From Celoporthe dispersa (lineage: Eukaryota; Ascomycota; Sordariomycetes; Diaporthales; Cryphonectriaceae): a stretch of DNA of 64,000 bases. The number at the start of each line of letters is the position of its first letter. The first letter of the stretch is position 1. Location: the NCBI GenBank assembly GCA_016584495.1, contig WAID01000007.1:4264001-4328000 (forward strand). The letters are read 5' to 3'. The translations under genes were made by a program, and so were the position numbers. Below are positions 22,969 to 33,347 of this stretch, in pieces. A model generated the notes under the pieces. It had not been told where the DNA came from. It did not search any database and saw nothing but the letters and a program-made list of their open reading frames with translations.

Positions 22969-23994
22969 CTAGTCTCGATCTCGAGGATCGCGAGTGCCAT
23001 CCGGAAGCAGAGAGTGAGTGACCAGTTGCGGCTTAATGTGCTCGTGAAGCCAATGGGTAGTGTATGCATAGTTCTCAAAAGCCTGTTTCTTCCGCTTTAG
23101 TTGCTCCTTTGTCGCAAGACACGCCGGCATGTACGAGGCGTAGATGACGGTCCGTATGGTGTTCCCCTTTGGCGATGGGTCGGACCCATAGTGAATCGTG
23201 CGCGAGTCCCGGAGAATGAGGTCGCCGGGCTCAGCACACACCTTGTGTAGCCGGAGGCTTCGTTCCTCCCACCATTTCAGCTCGTCTTTGGAAAACAGAT
23301 AGACATCGTCTTCGGGGTCGTCATTCCGGAATCTCACATTGCGAGTATCGAAAAATTCGTCGTGGAGCTTGTGCGACCCAGGAAAGACCACAAGACCTCC
23401 ATCCTCAGGTCCAGTGTGGGATAGGTTAATGATGCCCTGGACACAATGCACACCTCTCTTCAGTGGTGTCTGATCCGTGTGTTCCCAGCCCTGGCGAGCA
23501 GCCAAGTCCGGCCGGTTCGGGAATGTGATGTTGAGGCAGTCAAAGCTCACAAGCAACTCATCAGTACCCCACAGCTTTCCAAAGGCATCCAGGACTGCTG
23601 GCTCCATCCTAGCATCCCACATGAACTTCTCATGTGCCACGCAGTATGGCCTAAACGCTCGGATGAAGTTCATCAGAGGAAGATTCTCAGCCACCCACGT
23701 CTCTCGGTTGTCGAAGTCTAGAGCTGTGTTGAACGACCGTAACCAGTCAAAGGCTTTGTCCTGATATTGTCTTGCCTTGTCTGCAGGAATGGCTCCCTTG
23801 ATGACCACGAAGCCGTTCTCGACTAACTCGTCGCGGAAATCACCATATTCTACACCTCTGCGTCCGCTGTTAATACGAGTCTTCTGTCTTCAGATTATAC
23901 ATCGATTCACTTACTTTTCAAGGATTTGAATCGGCAGATGCTCGTGCTCCATGTCATAAACATGAACCGGACTTTCGACAGCAACAGATCCCAT
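22969..23994 (-). CDS. Phytanoyl-CoA dioxygenase (PhyH) family Fe(II)/2-oxoglutarate oxygenase
   Basis: Two exons (intron near 23860-23915) encode about 320 residues from the Met at 23994 (MGSVAVESPVHVYDM). The cupin core carries the iron triad: HTD in GWEHTDQTPLKRG supplies the first His and Asp, and the distal His is in DSRTIHYGSDPS. An Arg suited to bind 2-oxoglutarate follows (NTIRTVIYASY). GGLVVFPGSHKLHDEFF is the usual PhyH block between them. The enzyme would hydroxylate a substrate using O2 and 2-oxoglutarate; the substrate is unknown. It lies about 640 bp downstream of the hydantoinase gene on the same strand, so a shared pathway is possible but unproven. Confidence 0.85.
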
Positions 23995-24635
23995 GATCGA
24001 ACGAGGAGAACTGGGGCAATGCAGTTCAGGCTGGACAGAGGTCTTTGTGAATATATAATCTAGTTCACGCTGACAGCAATTACTTATAGGCGCAAGGCCG
24101 GTTTGCAAAGCTCGAGTACAACGATAGTGGGCCGTACAAGCTATCAAGCGTAAAGCGAGCAGGCCGAACAGGATGTGGTGTGCGTGAAACTGTGCGTTTT
24201 GCGATCATTCCTTGGTCGCCTCGGTTTATGGTATACTTTTGATAGCTCTATATACCTGTCGTGCCCCAAAATCCCGTCGTTCCTTATGCGCTTCGCTGAA
24301 TGAAGCATCCCGACTTTAATCGCGGAAAACTTTAACAACGTAATGTCAAATATGCAGGGGTTCTTACATGTTTGGCCTAGTACTTGGCGATTGCATTTCC
24401 CAACTTCCCTAGTCGTGTTTTTCTGGGGGGGGGGGGGGGAATAACGTAATTAGTACTAGGGGGCTTACGCGAGCAAGCTTCCTCCGGTCGCGCAAGCCAT
24501 CTATTATACGATTTGCGCCTAATCATAAGATCTTTACTATCTATATGAAAACCTTCCTGTTCGCCTATGAGACGCACCTAGTATACTTTTAGAACTGCGA
24601 CGGGATCACGTTCTTTTTCTTATGATAGACAGTTA
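23995..24635. other. Intergenic with a G15 run
   Basis: Promoter side of the dioxygenase and 3' side of the hydantoinase. Contains a run of 15 G at 24425-24439; no gene recognised. Confidence 0.4.
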
Positions 24636-27600
24636 CTATGCACCATAATCCTCGATTACACTCCGCGGCGGCGCGTATTCTCCAACACCAATAAACGGTA
24701 TTGTCAATCCAAAGCCAGCAGGTCCACCCACCGCCAGTCCCTGTTCCGTCTTCCACAATGGATGCGCCGGCATGGCAATGACACTAACATGCAGACCATA
24801 CCGCAGCTCCTGCGACCCGATTGCCTCGCCATCTTGGCCTAGGATCGAGATTAGGTCTGGCACGGTGCACACAATCTCGCCGGTCTCGTTGCCAGCTGCA
24901 TCCGCGTACGCTGCATATAGAAACTCGTTCTGGAAAGGAATGATCATATGGCGCGTAGACTCGTCGGATGTTTTTGATGGGATGGCATCAGGGTTTTTCT
25001 TCTGCAAGCAGCACGCTGCCCATGGTGTAACCCTTGCCGATGTCTCTGCGCACGTCGATGATCTTCCCGGTAAAAAGCAACTTTCCGGTGGTCGTGGCGA
25101 ACTAGAGACGACGTTAATAACCGGTACGGCCGTCGGACTAGGACAAAGCCAACTTACAATGGCATCGACGTAGCTGATCTTGCTCCTGCGCGCGCGGTGC
25201 ACGGCCTGGCCCAGGTACCAGGCTTGCGACATGGTGTTAGGTACAGCGAGAGACTTGATGATATCGGCATTCAAAGGGCGGGCGCAAACAGCACATCCGA
25301 GCCCCAGCTCTACGGCTGTTGTGCGCAAGAGTCCTTCTACACGTAGCGGGCTCTCGGCTTGCTGTAAGACGTGTCAGGGTGCGCTGGTAACTTAAGAGTA
25401 AATGGTATGGATACTTACCATGACGACGGCCGAGTTGCCTTTGGCGTCACTGAGAGAGCAAGGCGTGATAGGGTTGCCGTAGACGTAAAGAGTTGCTGCT
25501 TTTGATCAACAACGGTTGAAAATGCCACCAGCCTGGGCTCGAAGCTTACCGTGGTACATTGTTGGGTAGGCTCTGCCCATTGCGTCGCCATCAACAACAG
25601 GTATATCGTAGTGGACGCCTGTCGCGAACGGGCTCATGCCGTTGCCTCCTCCTCTGGATGAGGCCGTCAGCGGTAATGAAGGTAAGCACCAAGAACGGCG
25701 TACTCACATTTCATCGGCCAAAATAGCATCGATTTTACCAATGCCTAGGATCTTCTTCACAGTCTCGATCCCTGTGATGATCTCAGAGCCGCTGCCGATG
25801 CGCTCGTTAATGACACTGGGAGCGCCATACCGAGACCCAAACCCCACAAGATCCGTGTCTTTTAGGGATGCTGGAGATACCACACGCATCTTCCCGGCGC
25901 CTCCCTCGTTGCGCAGGATATTCAGCCCGTCCAGCAGCTCCAGGTAGGATGGACCGCCGCCTCCTGTGCCGAGGATGCCGGTACCGGTGGCAATCAACTC
26001 CAGATCGACTTCCGAAATGTACCAGACTCCATCCCGGACATGTGGCCGATACTCATCCAGGTCAACCTTGGAGGCCGGCTTGGTCGTCGACTCAGCCGCG
26101 TCCGTCACGCGAACCTTGACAGCTTCCTCTGGTGTCTCCTCCTCGAGGTGCTCCTGTGGCGTCTCTGCAGACTGGCTGGCCGCAGTCCCAGCCTCAGGCG
26201 TTGCCAAGGCTCCTACAGCCTTGATGATCAATCTCATGGCCTTGTTGGCCGTGTATTGCAGCGGAATCTTGTCGATAGTCACCACCTTGACATCGCTTGG
26301 ATCGGCGCCTTTCCGGACCGCGGCGTGGATGGCCTGTTCACAAGCAGCCGCTATGACTGCCTTCTCATCCTTGCCCTGCATGATCTCAATAATATCAACC
26401 TCGCCAGCGACCTTTGCAATTGCGGCCCCGACAGCATTTGCTGCGCCGTGGTGGATCGGCTTTTCGCACTTGGCTACATTACGGAGCTTCTCGGTCACGA
26501 GTAACGACCCACCACCTACGAGCAGGATATGGACCGGCGCTGCGGACATCTTCATCTTCTCGATAACGGACTCGAGCATCTGCTTCATCTGCTTCTGGGC
26601 CGCCTCGACAGTGGAAGCAGGGATATGGGCGACCTTGGAAGCATCGCCGAGCTGGGCCATTCCCGAAGCGACCACGATGTCGCTCGAGGTTAAAGTCGGG
26701 CCGCCAAACACCAGAGCTTGCTCGGTCAGAAAATGGCCGACGGAATCTGGCCCGACCGACACCACGCCGGTCTCCTCGTACACCTGCACCTTGCTCCCAC
26801 CACCTAGACCTATAGAAACCACCTCGGGCATGGAAAAGGCAGTCCGGACCCCGCCTAGCTCGACAAAGTTGGGAGCTTGCCGCGGGAAGCCCGAGGGGAG
26901 CAGAGCGCAGACATCGGTGGTCGTGCCGCCGATGTCAACGACCAGGACCTGGTGGTCTGGCTCCTCGGAAGGTGTTTCGTCGTCGATCTGCACGGCGCGC
27001 GGCTTGTCCAAGCCCGCGAGAAACGCCGCTCCCGTCATGCTATTGGTAGGACCGCTGCCAAAGGTCTTGATGGGAAACTCGGCAGCGGACTCAGCGTCGA
27101 TTAGGGTGCCGTCGTTTTGGGAGAGGTACAGAGGGCATTTGAGATGTAGGCGCCCCATGGCCATCTTAAAGCTGCGAATGGTCTTCTGGGCGGTGTCTAG
27201 GATCGCGGCGTTGAGAATAGTGGCGTTCTCCCGCTCCAGATATCCAGGTGGACCAATGCCGCGGCTGCACACGATTTTGAGGGAGGGGTCGATGGCAAGC
27301 ATCTGCCTTCGGCACTCCTCCTCGTGGATGCCCTCGTGGTCCAGAGGCGAGAAGACCTGGGGTGGTATGTCAGTATCTGGGCAGATCAGAGGGGGAAACG
27401 GCAGAGGTGTGCTTACGCCCACGATGGCGATCGTCTTGAGCGACTTAGCCTGGATCTGCTCTACGCAGTCTTTGATCTGCACTGGATTTAGGGGTGCAAT
27501 CTCACGGCCATCGATCTCGAGGCCACCGTCCAGAAAACCAGGCACCTCCCTCCATTACCCGACGCAAACCAACAGGGAAGTCTGTAAACGGCGGTATTTG

Positions 27601-27900
27601 TCGCGTGAACGGCCCGCAGAGCCGTACGACGGCGACTCTGCTCAGGCGGCGCGCATCGGCCTCGACCAAGGCGTTGATGAAGTGTGTTGTGCCAATGGTG
27701 ACGCTCAGCACGCTTGCCTTGGGCACGCCGGATTTGATCAGCACCGTCTCGATGGCCGTCGCTATGCCGGACGTGACATCAGCTGTGGTAGAGGACTTGC
27801 ATGATGCCAAAACACCGCGGCCTGGCGTATCGGATGCCGTCACGTCCAACAGGGCGGCGTCCGTGTTGGTGCCGCCGACGTCGACTCCAATGCGGTACAT
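24636..27900 (-). CDS. Hydantoinase/oxoprolinase (HyuA-like) fused to a DUF917 domain, two frameshifts
   Basis: About 970 residues in six exons. The N-terminal half is a hydantoinase A/acetophenone-carboxylase-type ATPase: MYRIGVDVGGTNTDAALLD, DGGLEIDGREI, the second phosphate loop VLVVDIGGTTTDVCAL, and VHILLVGGGSLLV. After an acidic linker the C-terminal half is DUF917: ATGTGILGTGGGGPSYLELL, GGGNGMSPFATGVHYDIP, VVDGDAMGRAYP, MIIPFQNEFLYAAY, GLTIPFIGVGEYAPP. Relatives open cyclic amides (hydantoins, 5-oxoproline) using ATP. Two breaks occur: near 27546-27553 (one extra base in a short G run between LRRVME and PGFLDGGLEIDG) and at 24994-24998 (T5; one extra base, after VLLAEE). Correcting each by one base restores family spacing. 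It is divergent to an NCS1 permease, which fits hydantoin or related heterocycle catabolism. Confidence 0.8.
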
Positions 27901-28610
27901 GTCAAGGTCCTCTAAAGCTGTATAATATTGACAGGGTCGTGTGTCCGGGTTGACATGGGTTCTGGTGCGGTTCTGGTTGGTGATAGCTTCAGGAGACGAA
28001 TTGAAATTGTGCGCTGAGTCCCCTCTGGTGCGTGCGAATTGTGGTCTTATTGGTCCGAGGTCTCGACAATACGTGGACTTCGTGTGGCTTGACAAGTTCA
28101 GTGGGCATATCACTTGGCAGCGATTGCCCAACTACTTGGTTCTAACTCTTTTGGCTGACTCGGCGTCCACGTGGCCTGCACTAATGAAATGATAGCTATA
28201 GAAAGGAGGCCCAACAATACTTCAGATCTACTATCACCACGCTAGATAAGGAGACCAATCCTCGAAAGCGGATATTCTGATAACTATGTAATCTCTGGAC
28301 AGAATAGCCTCACCTACATAGGTGCTTCTCGCGCCCACGATCATTCTTGTCGGCGTTCTCCGGCGCGAGACCCGCTGAAGATGTCGGCTGGGCCCTGACA
28401 AGGCGCCCAATAGCACGAGACACCGTTATCAGGACTAGGTCGCGTATGGGATCGGGGTGGTCTAGATAGCTGCCGGAAGTAGCCACGAGAAGAGTCTTGA
28501 GGCTTGTCGGCAAACAATATGCGCAGTACAAAACTATTGCCGCCTGCCAGCGCCGGTATCGCCGCGGCCTCACCAAGTTGTTGTTTCACCACTCTGTTCA
28601 ATCCACCAAC
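27901..28610. promoter_or_regulatory. Shared divergent promoter with seven HGATAR sites
   Basis: The 710 bp between the hydantoinase (-) and NCS1 permease (+) starts contain HGATAR motifs at 27981-27986, 28190-28195, 28244-28249, 28278-28283 and 28464-28469 on the plus strand, and at 28231-28236 and 28426-28431 on the minus strand. About two are expected by chance. Such sites bind AreA-type GATA factors that switch on nitrogen-source genes. Nitrogen-regulated co-expression is therefore inferred, not shown. Confidence 0.5.
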
Positions 28611-30577
28611 ATGATGTCGTGGGCGGCAAAGCTGAGAGTTTCTCAGGTAACTGAGACGTCGCGTTGGATTGTAAGGGTGCCGTGACAGAGGTCAACAGAC
28701 CGATAGTGTGCCTAATTGCTGACGAGGAGTAGAACAATGATATCCGCCCGATCGAATCGGGACGCCGCACCTGGGGCTTCATCACGTTCAATAATTACTG
28801 GCTCCTCATCAACACCAACATCTCGACGTACCTGACGGGAAGCGCTCTGATTCCCTTGGGCTTGACATGGTGGCAGGCATTCATCTGCATCATCATCGGC
28901 AATCTGCTGGCGGCTGGAGCCACGGTCCTCAACTCGCTACCGGGAGCTTACTACCATGGTAGGCTTGCCTGCTTGCTCTCCCCGTGCTGTAACAGAGGCT
29001 GCAGCTAACGTGATCCAGTCGGATACCCTGTCATCAACCGTGCCGTCTGGGGCATGTGGGCGTCGCAGTTCGCCGTGTGGAACCGCATCTTCCTGTCTCT
29101 CGGTAAGCTTCGGTAGTTAGCCCGTGATTTATCGTGCTTCTGGCTGACTGACACATTCATCCTCCCAGTCTGGTACGGCTACACGGCCTGGATTGGTGGG
29201 GAGTGTGTATACGTGATTCTGCAGTCCTGGGACCCCAACCTGGAAGCACACGTCCCCAACCTTATGCCCGAGGACACCGGTATGACCAGCGCCTCTTTCA
29301 TGTCCTATGTCATCTTCATGATCATCAGCGCTCCTGTGGGCTGGATCCGCCCGCACAAGCTACAGAAGTTCTTCTACACCTCTAGCTCCATCACCATGGT
29401 CTTCTTCCTCGTCTTCCTGGTCTGGTCTCTTGCCACCATGGGTCCTGACGGCTTCGGCGACACCATCAGCAGCGCTGCAGACCTGCCTAACAACGGCAGC
29501 CCTGACAGCCTAGCCTGGCTGATGGTCTACGGCATCATGTCCACCATTGGCTCGATTGCGGCGGGCATCCTGAACCAGAATGACTACGCGCGCTTCGCAG
29601 CTGCTCCCAGACACGCCATCCTTGGCCAGGCCGTCCCCTTCCCAGTGTACGGTATCCTCTGCTCCATGATCGGCATTCTGGTCACTGCCGCGACCCAGCA
29701 GCGTTTCGGTGGCGAGGCCATCTGGAACCCTCCGACGTTGCTGTCCCAACTGATGGCCGACAACCCGACGGCCGGAACCCGTGCCGCCTGCTTCTTTGCG
29801 GGCCTGGCGCTGGTCATCTCGCAGATTGGTGTTAATGTGCCGGGCAATGCGCTGGGTGGTGGCTTTGATCTCGCGGCTACTTTCCCCGAGTACATCAACA
29901 TCCGCCGTGGCACCTTTGTAAGTGATCCCGGACCTTGTGCTGTGGATTGTCATTATCTCATTAAAACCTCCAGATCACCATGCTCTTCAGTCCTATTGTG
30001 AATCCATGGCGCCTGGTCAATACCGCCACCACGTTTCTCACGGTGCTGTCCTCGTACTCGGTATTCCTCGGGCCCATGACCGGTATAATGGTCGCTAGCT
30101 ACTTGGTAGTCAACCGGAAGAAGATCAATGTCGATGACCTGTACAACGGGTCCTCCAGCAGTATCTACTGGTACAACACCGGCATCAACTGGCGCGCCCC
30201 CGTTGCTGTAAGCCCTTCCACTCTCTCAGCACCTCCGGTCTGTCGCTAAACGTGTGATCTAGTGGACGGTCGGCGTGGCTCCATGTCTGCCCGGCTTCAT
30301 CGCCGCTGTCAACGCCTCCGTGAGCATTCCTGCGGGTCTGACGAAGCTGTACTACATGAACTATATGTACGGATTCTTGTCTAGCGGCTTGGTGTATATT
30401 GTACTGCATGAGATGTTTCCGGCCGCCAAACTCGCTGCCTTCGTCAAGGACGGTATCACGGCGGACAAGACTATGGTGTACTATAGACAGAAGTGGGAGA
30501 TGGAGGACAGCGATCGGCATGCCGTGATTGACGACGTTAACAAGGGCAGCGATCATCAGTCGATTATTGCATTCTGA
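28611..30577 (+). CDS. NCS1-family permease (nucleobase/uridine/allantoin/hydantoin type)
   Basis: About seven exons encode roughly 530 residues with 12 predicted TM helices. The start at 28611 (MMSWAAKLRVSQ) leads by an intron with donor GTAAGG to RWINNDIRPIESGRRTW, the usual N-terminal NCS1 segment. Then come NNYWLLINTNISTYLTGSAL (TM1), GLTWWQAFICIIIGNLLAA, VINRAVWGMWASQFAVWNR, YGYTAWIGGECVY (the conserved Trp/Gly region of the substrate site), LNQNDYARFA (Asn/Asp residues typical of the family), and NVPGNALGGGFDLAATFPEYINIRRG. NCS1 proteins co-transport nucleobases, allantoin, uridine or hydantoins with protons or sodium. Its divergent neighbour is a hydantoinase, so a cyclic ureide or hydantoin is a reasonable guess. 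No lesion found. Confidence 0.9.
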
Positions 30578-31109
30578 GAAGAACAGCACAATGTCTGGCC
30601 GATGTCAGACTACTAGCAGCTTAGCTTTTCTCAACCCAACTTTAGCATTTGAAAGCCGCAAGAGTGCTCAGGTGCTTACAGGGCGTAACACTGGGGGTAA
30701 GCTAAAGGCAAAGCTCAAGTGCATACATATAATAAGTATTGCTATAGTCAAGAGAATTCCGAAGTATCAAGAAGATCTTACGATGATGTGCATTATTTGA
30801 CATGTTGCAAGCCACCAAAATAGACGAAGGACAGGACAGGGATTTTTTTTTTTTTTCTTGTTGAAAGTTAGCCTGTATACAGGGCTTCAGGTTTCGGAGA
30901 AACACAGTGTTTATGCTTCCTGGAGAGTTGTTCCATGCAGAAGGGAAAGAAAAGGCTGGAAGCTGGGCATCATCGCCTTCACGACGCACGTGCTGGCGCT
31001 CCGGAGTAAGCGAATTGTCAGTTGAGCAGATTAAAGCGCAATTAACAAAGGAAATTCAGCAAACGGCTTAGTGTAGACGTCACGTCGTGCAGGTAGTTAT
31101 CAAACTGTT
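30578..31109. other. Intergenic, convergent 3' ends
   Basis: Contains a T14 run near 30843; no gene seen. Confidence 0.35.
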
Positions 31110-32104
31110 CTACTTCTCCACACTATGAGATTGAAGGAGGCTCACAAGGTCCGTCTTCCCCAGCCGTTCCGCCTTCCCCAGTGGCGTCTCTCCAGCTTCG
31201 TCCGAGAGATCCGTCCGCGCCCCTCGCTCGAGGAGAAACTTCACGAAATCATGCTGTGAATCCGTCTGGCCATAGTCGAGGGCACCTCCTTCTATGGCGA
31301 AGTGCAGTGCACAACCCCATGGAACCTCGATCGTGTTCATGTTCTTGTCATATTCCGATTTTGTGAATACCTCGTCGATATAGGCACCATGCTTTAGAAG
31401 TAGCTCGGCGTTGCGAATACGCCAGTACTGTGCAGCTTGACGAAGAGCCTGCGATCCCTGGACGCGTGTGCCGTGGCTGAGCAGGAGCTGCAGCATTCCC
31501 GAGGTCGGAAGCCTCGAGGCCGCCCCCAGGAGGGTGTCCTTATTAGAAATATAATGACCGTTGGGTTCCGCTCCCATGGAGAGCAAGTACTCGGCCAGCT
31601 CTAGCTGGTTCCGTGCCACCGCCTGCGCCAATGGTGAGACGGCGCGGTCTAGGCTAATATTAGGGCTCATGCCATGGTCAACGAAGACCCGGAAGAGCCC
31701 GAGAGGGTTCTCTCCCCGCCGAGGGCCTCGTGTATGACGCTGTCTTCATAGATGCGCCATTTGTTGGGGATGTCACGATAGGTGAGCCCATCCGGCAGGC
31801 GGGGTTCCCATTTGTTTAGGGTGGCTACACAGCCTGAGAGATGCTGAAAAAGGAAGCTGACGCAGTCCGCCTGGCCCTCCTTAGCTGCTGTCTGAAGAAG
31901 GAACTGATCAGTCGGAAGACGAGCCGGAGGGACATTTCCTGCCGCTTGGAGAAGTGCTTGGAGATCGGTGAGGTCGCCGGTAGAGCACGCAAGGGTGAGT
32001 TTCCGACCGAGCTCTTCTGTGCTGGCGTTAGTCTGACGACCCCTATGTTCTATGCCAAAGGAAATAATGGGTATGAAGATGGATTCCTTGCCTGCGTTAG
32101 TCAT
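31110..32104 (-). CDS. Ankyrin-repeat protein (one frameshift)
   Basis: About 330 residues starting at 32104 (MTNAGKESIF). Ankyrin units are visible along the whole protein: LTLACSTGDLTDLQALLQAAG, LLQTAAKEGQADCVSFLFQHL, then after the break PLAQAVARNQLELAEYLLSMGAEP, LLGAASRLPTSGMLQLLLSHG, LRQAAQYWRIRNAELLLKHGAYI, LHFAIEGGALDYG...FVKFLLERGARTDL and TPLGKAERLGKTDLVSLL. The frame breaks at a TCTCTC run (about 31709-31714): removing two bases gives GENPLGLFRVFVDHGMSPN, a proper ankyrin helix pair that joins the two halves. It is a cytosolic interaction scaffold by family; no other domain is attached. Confidence 0.75.
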
Positions 32105-32563
32105 ATTGAAAAGGATTTCTGCTCTGAGCGAATGGCTGAAGAAAATATATGCTCGTTGGGTGGGATCGTACGTGTCTGGAGGGCAGTAGAGGAGCTAGAG
32201 GAGAGGGGATCTGTCGGCCTTATATAGCCGCCCAGCCAGCAAAGTTACGGACCGCACCTCAGGAGCTCGTTCATGCACAAGAAATTAATACTCCTACTCG
32301 TTCTTCATGCGGCATGTAGTTGATTGGTTGCTAGGCCTAGCATCTATATAATGACTAAGAACAATGGACAAATGCGACTCCTTTGGCAACACAAGCCCCA
32401 CTGCGGCGGCCGTCCGCATTTATGTGAGGGTGTATGCCAAGGTAGCCAAGGGGAGAACTAGAAAAGGTAGAAGGAAAAAGTACAGGAATGAGCGCGTGTG
32501 GAAGAGTAAGCGAGCGAAAGGGAGAGACGTCGCTTCGGTCCAAGCGGCCACTGCCTGCCTTGC
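32105..32563. other. Intergenic
   Basis: Promoter side of the ankyrin gene and 3' side of the next minus-strand gene. No gene recognised. Confidence 0.35.
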
Positions 32564-33347
32564 TTAATCGCTCATCTTCTTGATCAGGCCAGAAAACACA
32601 GGCGTCCCCTGAGAGTTGCGGATGTACTTCTTGATGTTCTTGACCCGGGGCTGCTTATTCGAAGTGAGAGAATTAACAAGGACGGGCTTCTCCACCCGGT
32701 ACCAGCATTTCTGGCAGGTCGACTTCTCCTGCGCATTCGCAGTTTCCGGTGTGAAGTAGACATAGACATCGTTGATGGCGAGCTGGGCGAGTGCCTTCGA
32801 AGCCGGGTCCCAGAAATTGGCGACGGCCTCCTCAAAAGTCGCCCAATGGCCCCCGTGGGTTTTGTCGTTCTGGTAAGCCTCCCATTTGTTGCCAATCAAC
32901 ATCTCCAAGGTGAAACGTCCGTTGGCTCTCGCAAAGGTCTGAGAATCTTCGATACCCACACCCGACCAAAAGACCACATTCTCGCGGAAGGTTTTGTACT
33001 GGCTGTTCTGCAGGAGACCCTGAAAGAAGGCGTCGAAATCCGCGGCTTTGGGTAGCGGGTCCTGGCGCTTCTCAGCCAAGGCGATATCCGCAAGCCCATT
33101 TACCGCCTCGATGGAATTATGCAGGCTGATGTGCGGCCATGGCGATTCTCGATATATGGCACCAGGTGGTTGCCTGACAATACTCTGACTTTAGTACTCG
33201 ACCAACATTGGACTTGCAATTCTGTAGGATAGAACAGGAGAGGTCTTACCGTTTTCAATCGCGCCTGGGATGACGGGAGCGCCAATGACATTGACGACCG
33301 TGGCCGAGAAGGCCAAGAGCGAGAAAAATTCCTCTCAGGACACGCAT
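32564..33347 (-). CDS. Small secreted protein with FWSGVG motif (one frameshift in the signal peptide)
   Basis: About 225 residues in two exons. The start at 33347 reads MRVLRGIF and then loses the frame at a five-base homopolymer (33324-33328). With one base fewer it reads MRVLRGIFSLLAFSATVVNV, a good signal peptide, continuing IGAPVIPGAIEN. An intron follows (about 33145-33250) and then ESPWPHISLHNSIEAVNG, FDAFFQGLLQNSQYKTFREN, VVFWSGVGIEDSQTFARANG, TLEMLIG, FWDPASKALAQLAINDVYVYF, CQKCWYRVEKPVL. The FWSG...A...NG..TLE...FW..AS..LA...D.YVY layout resembles a fungal secreted family I have seen only as uncharacterised. No catalytic residues can be assigned with confidence. Confidence 0.65.

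Noticed and set aside
24425..24439. G15 run (with G14 at 48437-48450 and G9 at 54615-54623) as a quadruplex regulatory element
   Set aside because: A plain long G run in intergenic DNA is common and the run lengths may be unreliable in this sequence; no supporting context.
25966..27804. Long plus-strand open frame (about 612 codons) opposite the hydantoinase gene
   Set aside because: It mirrors the codon bias of the minus-strand gene, shows Ser/Pro/Thr-rich low-information sequence and no domain, while the minus strand matches HyuA and DUF917 throughout.
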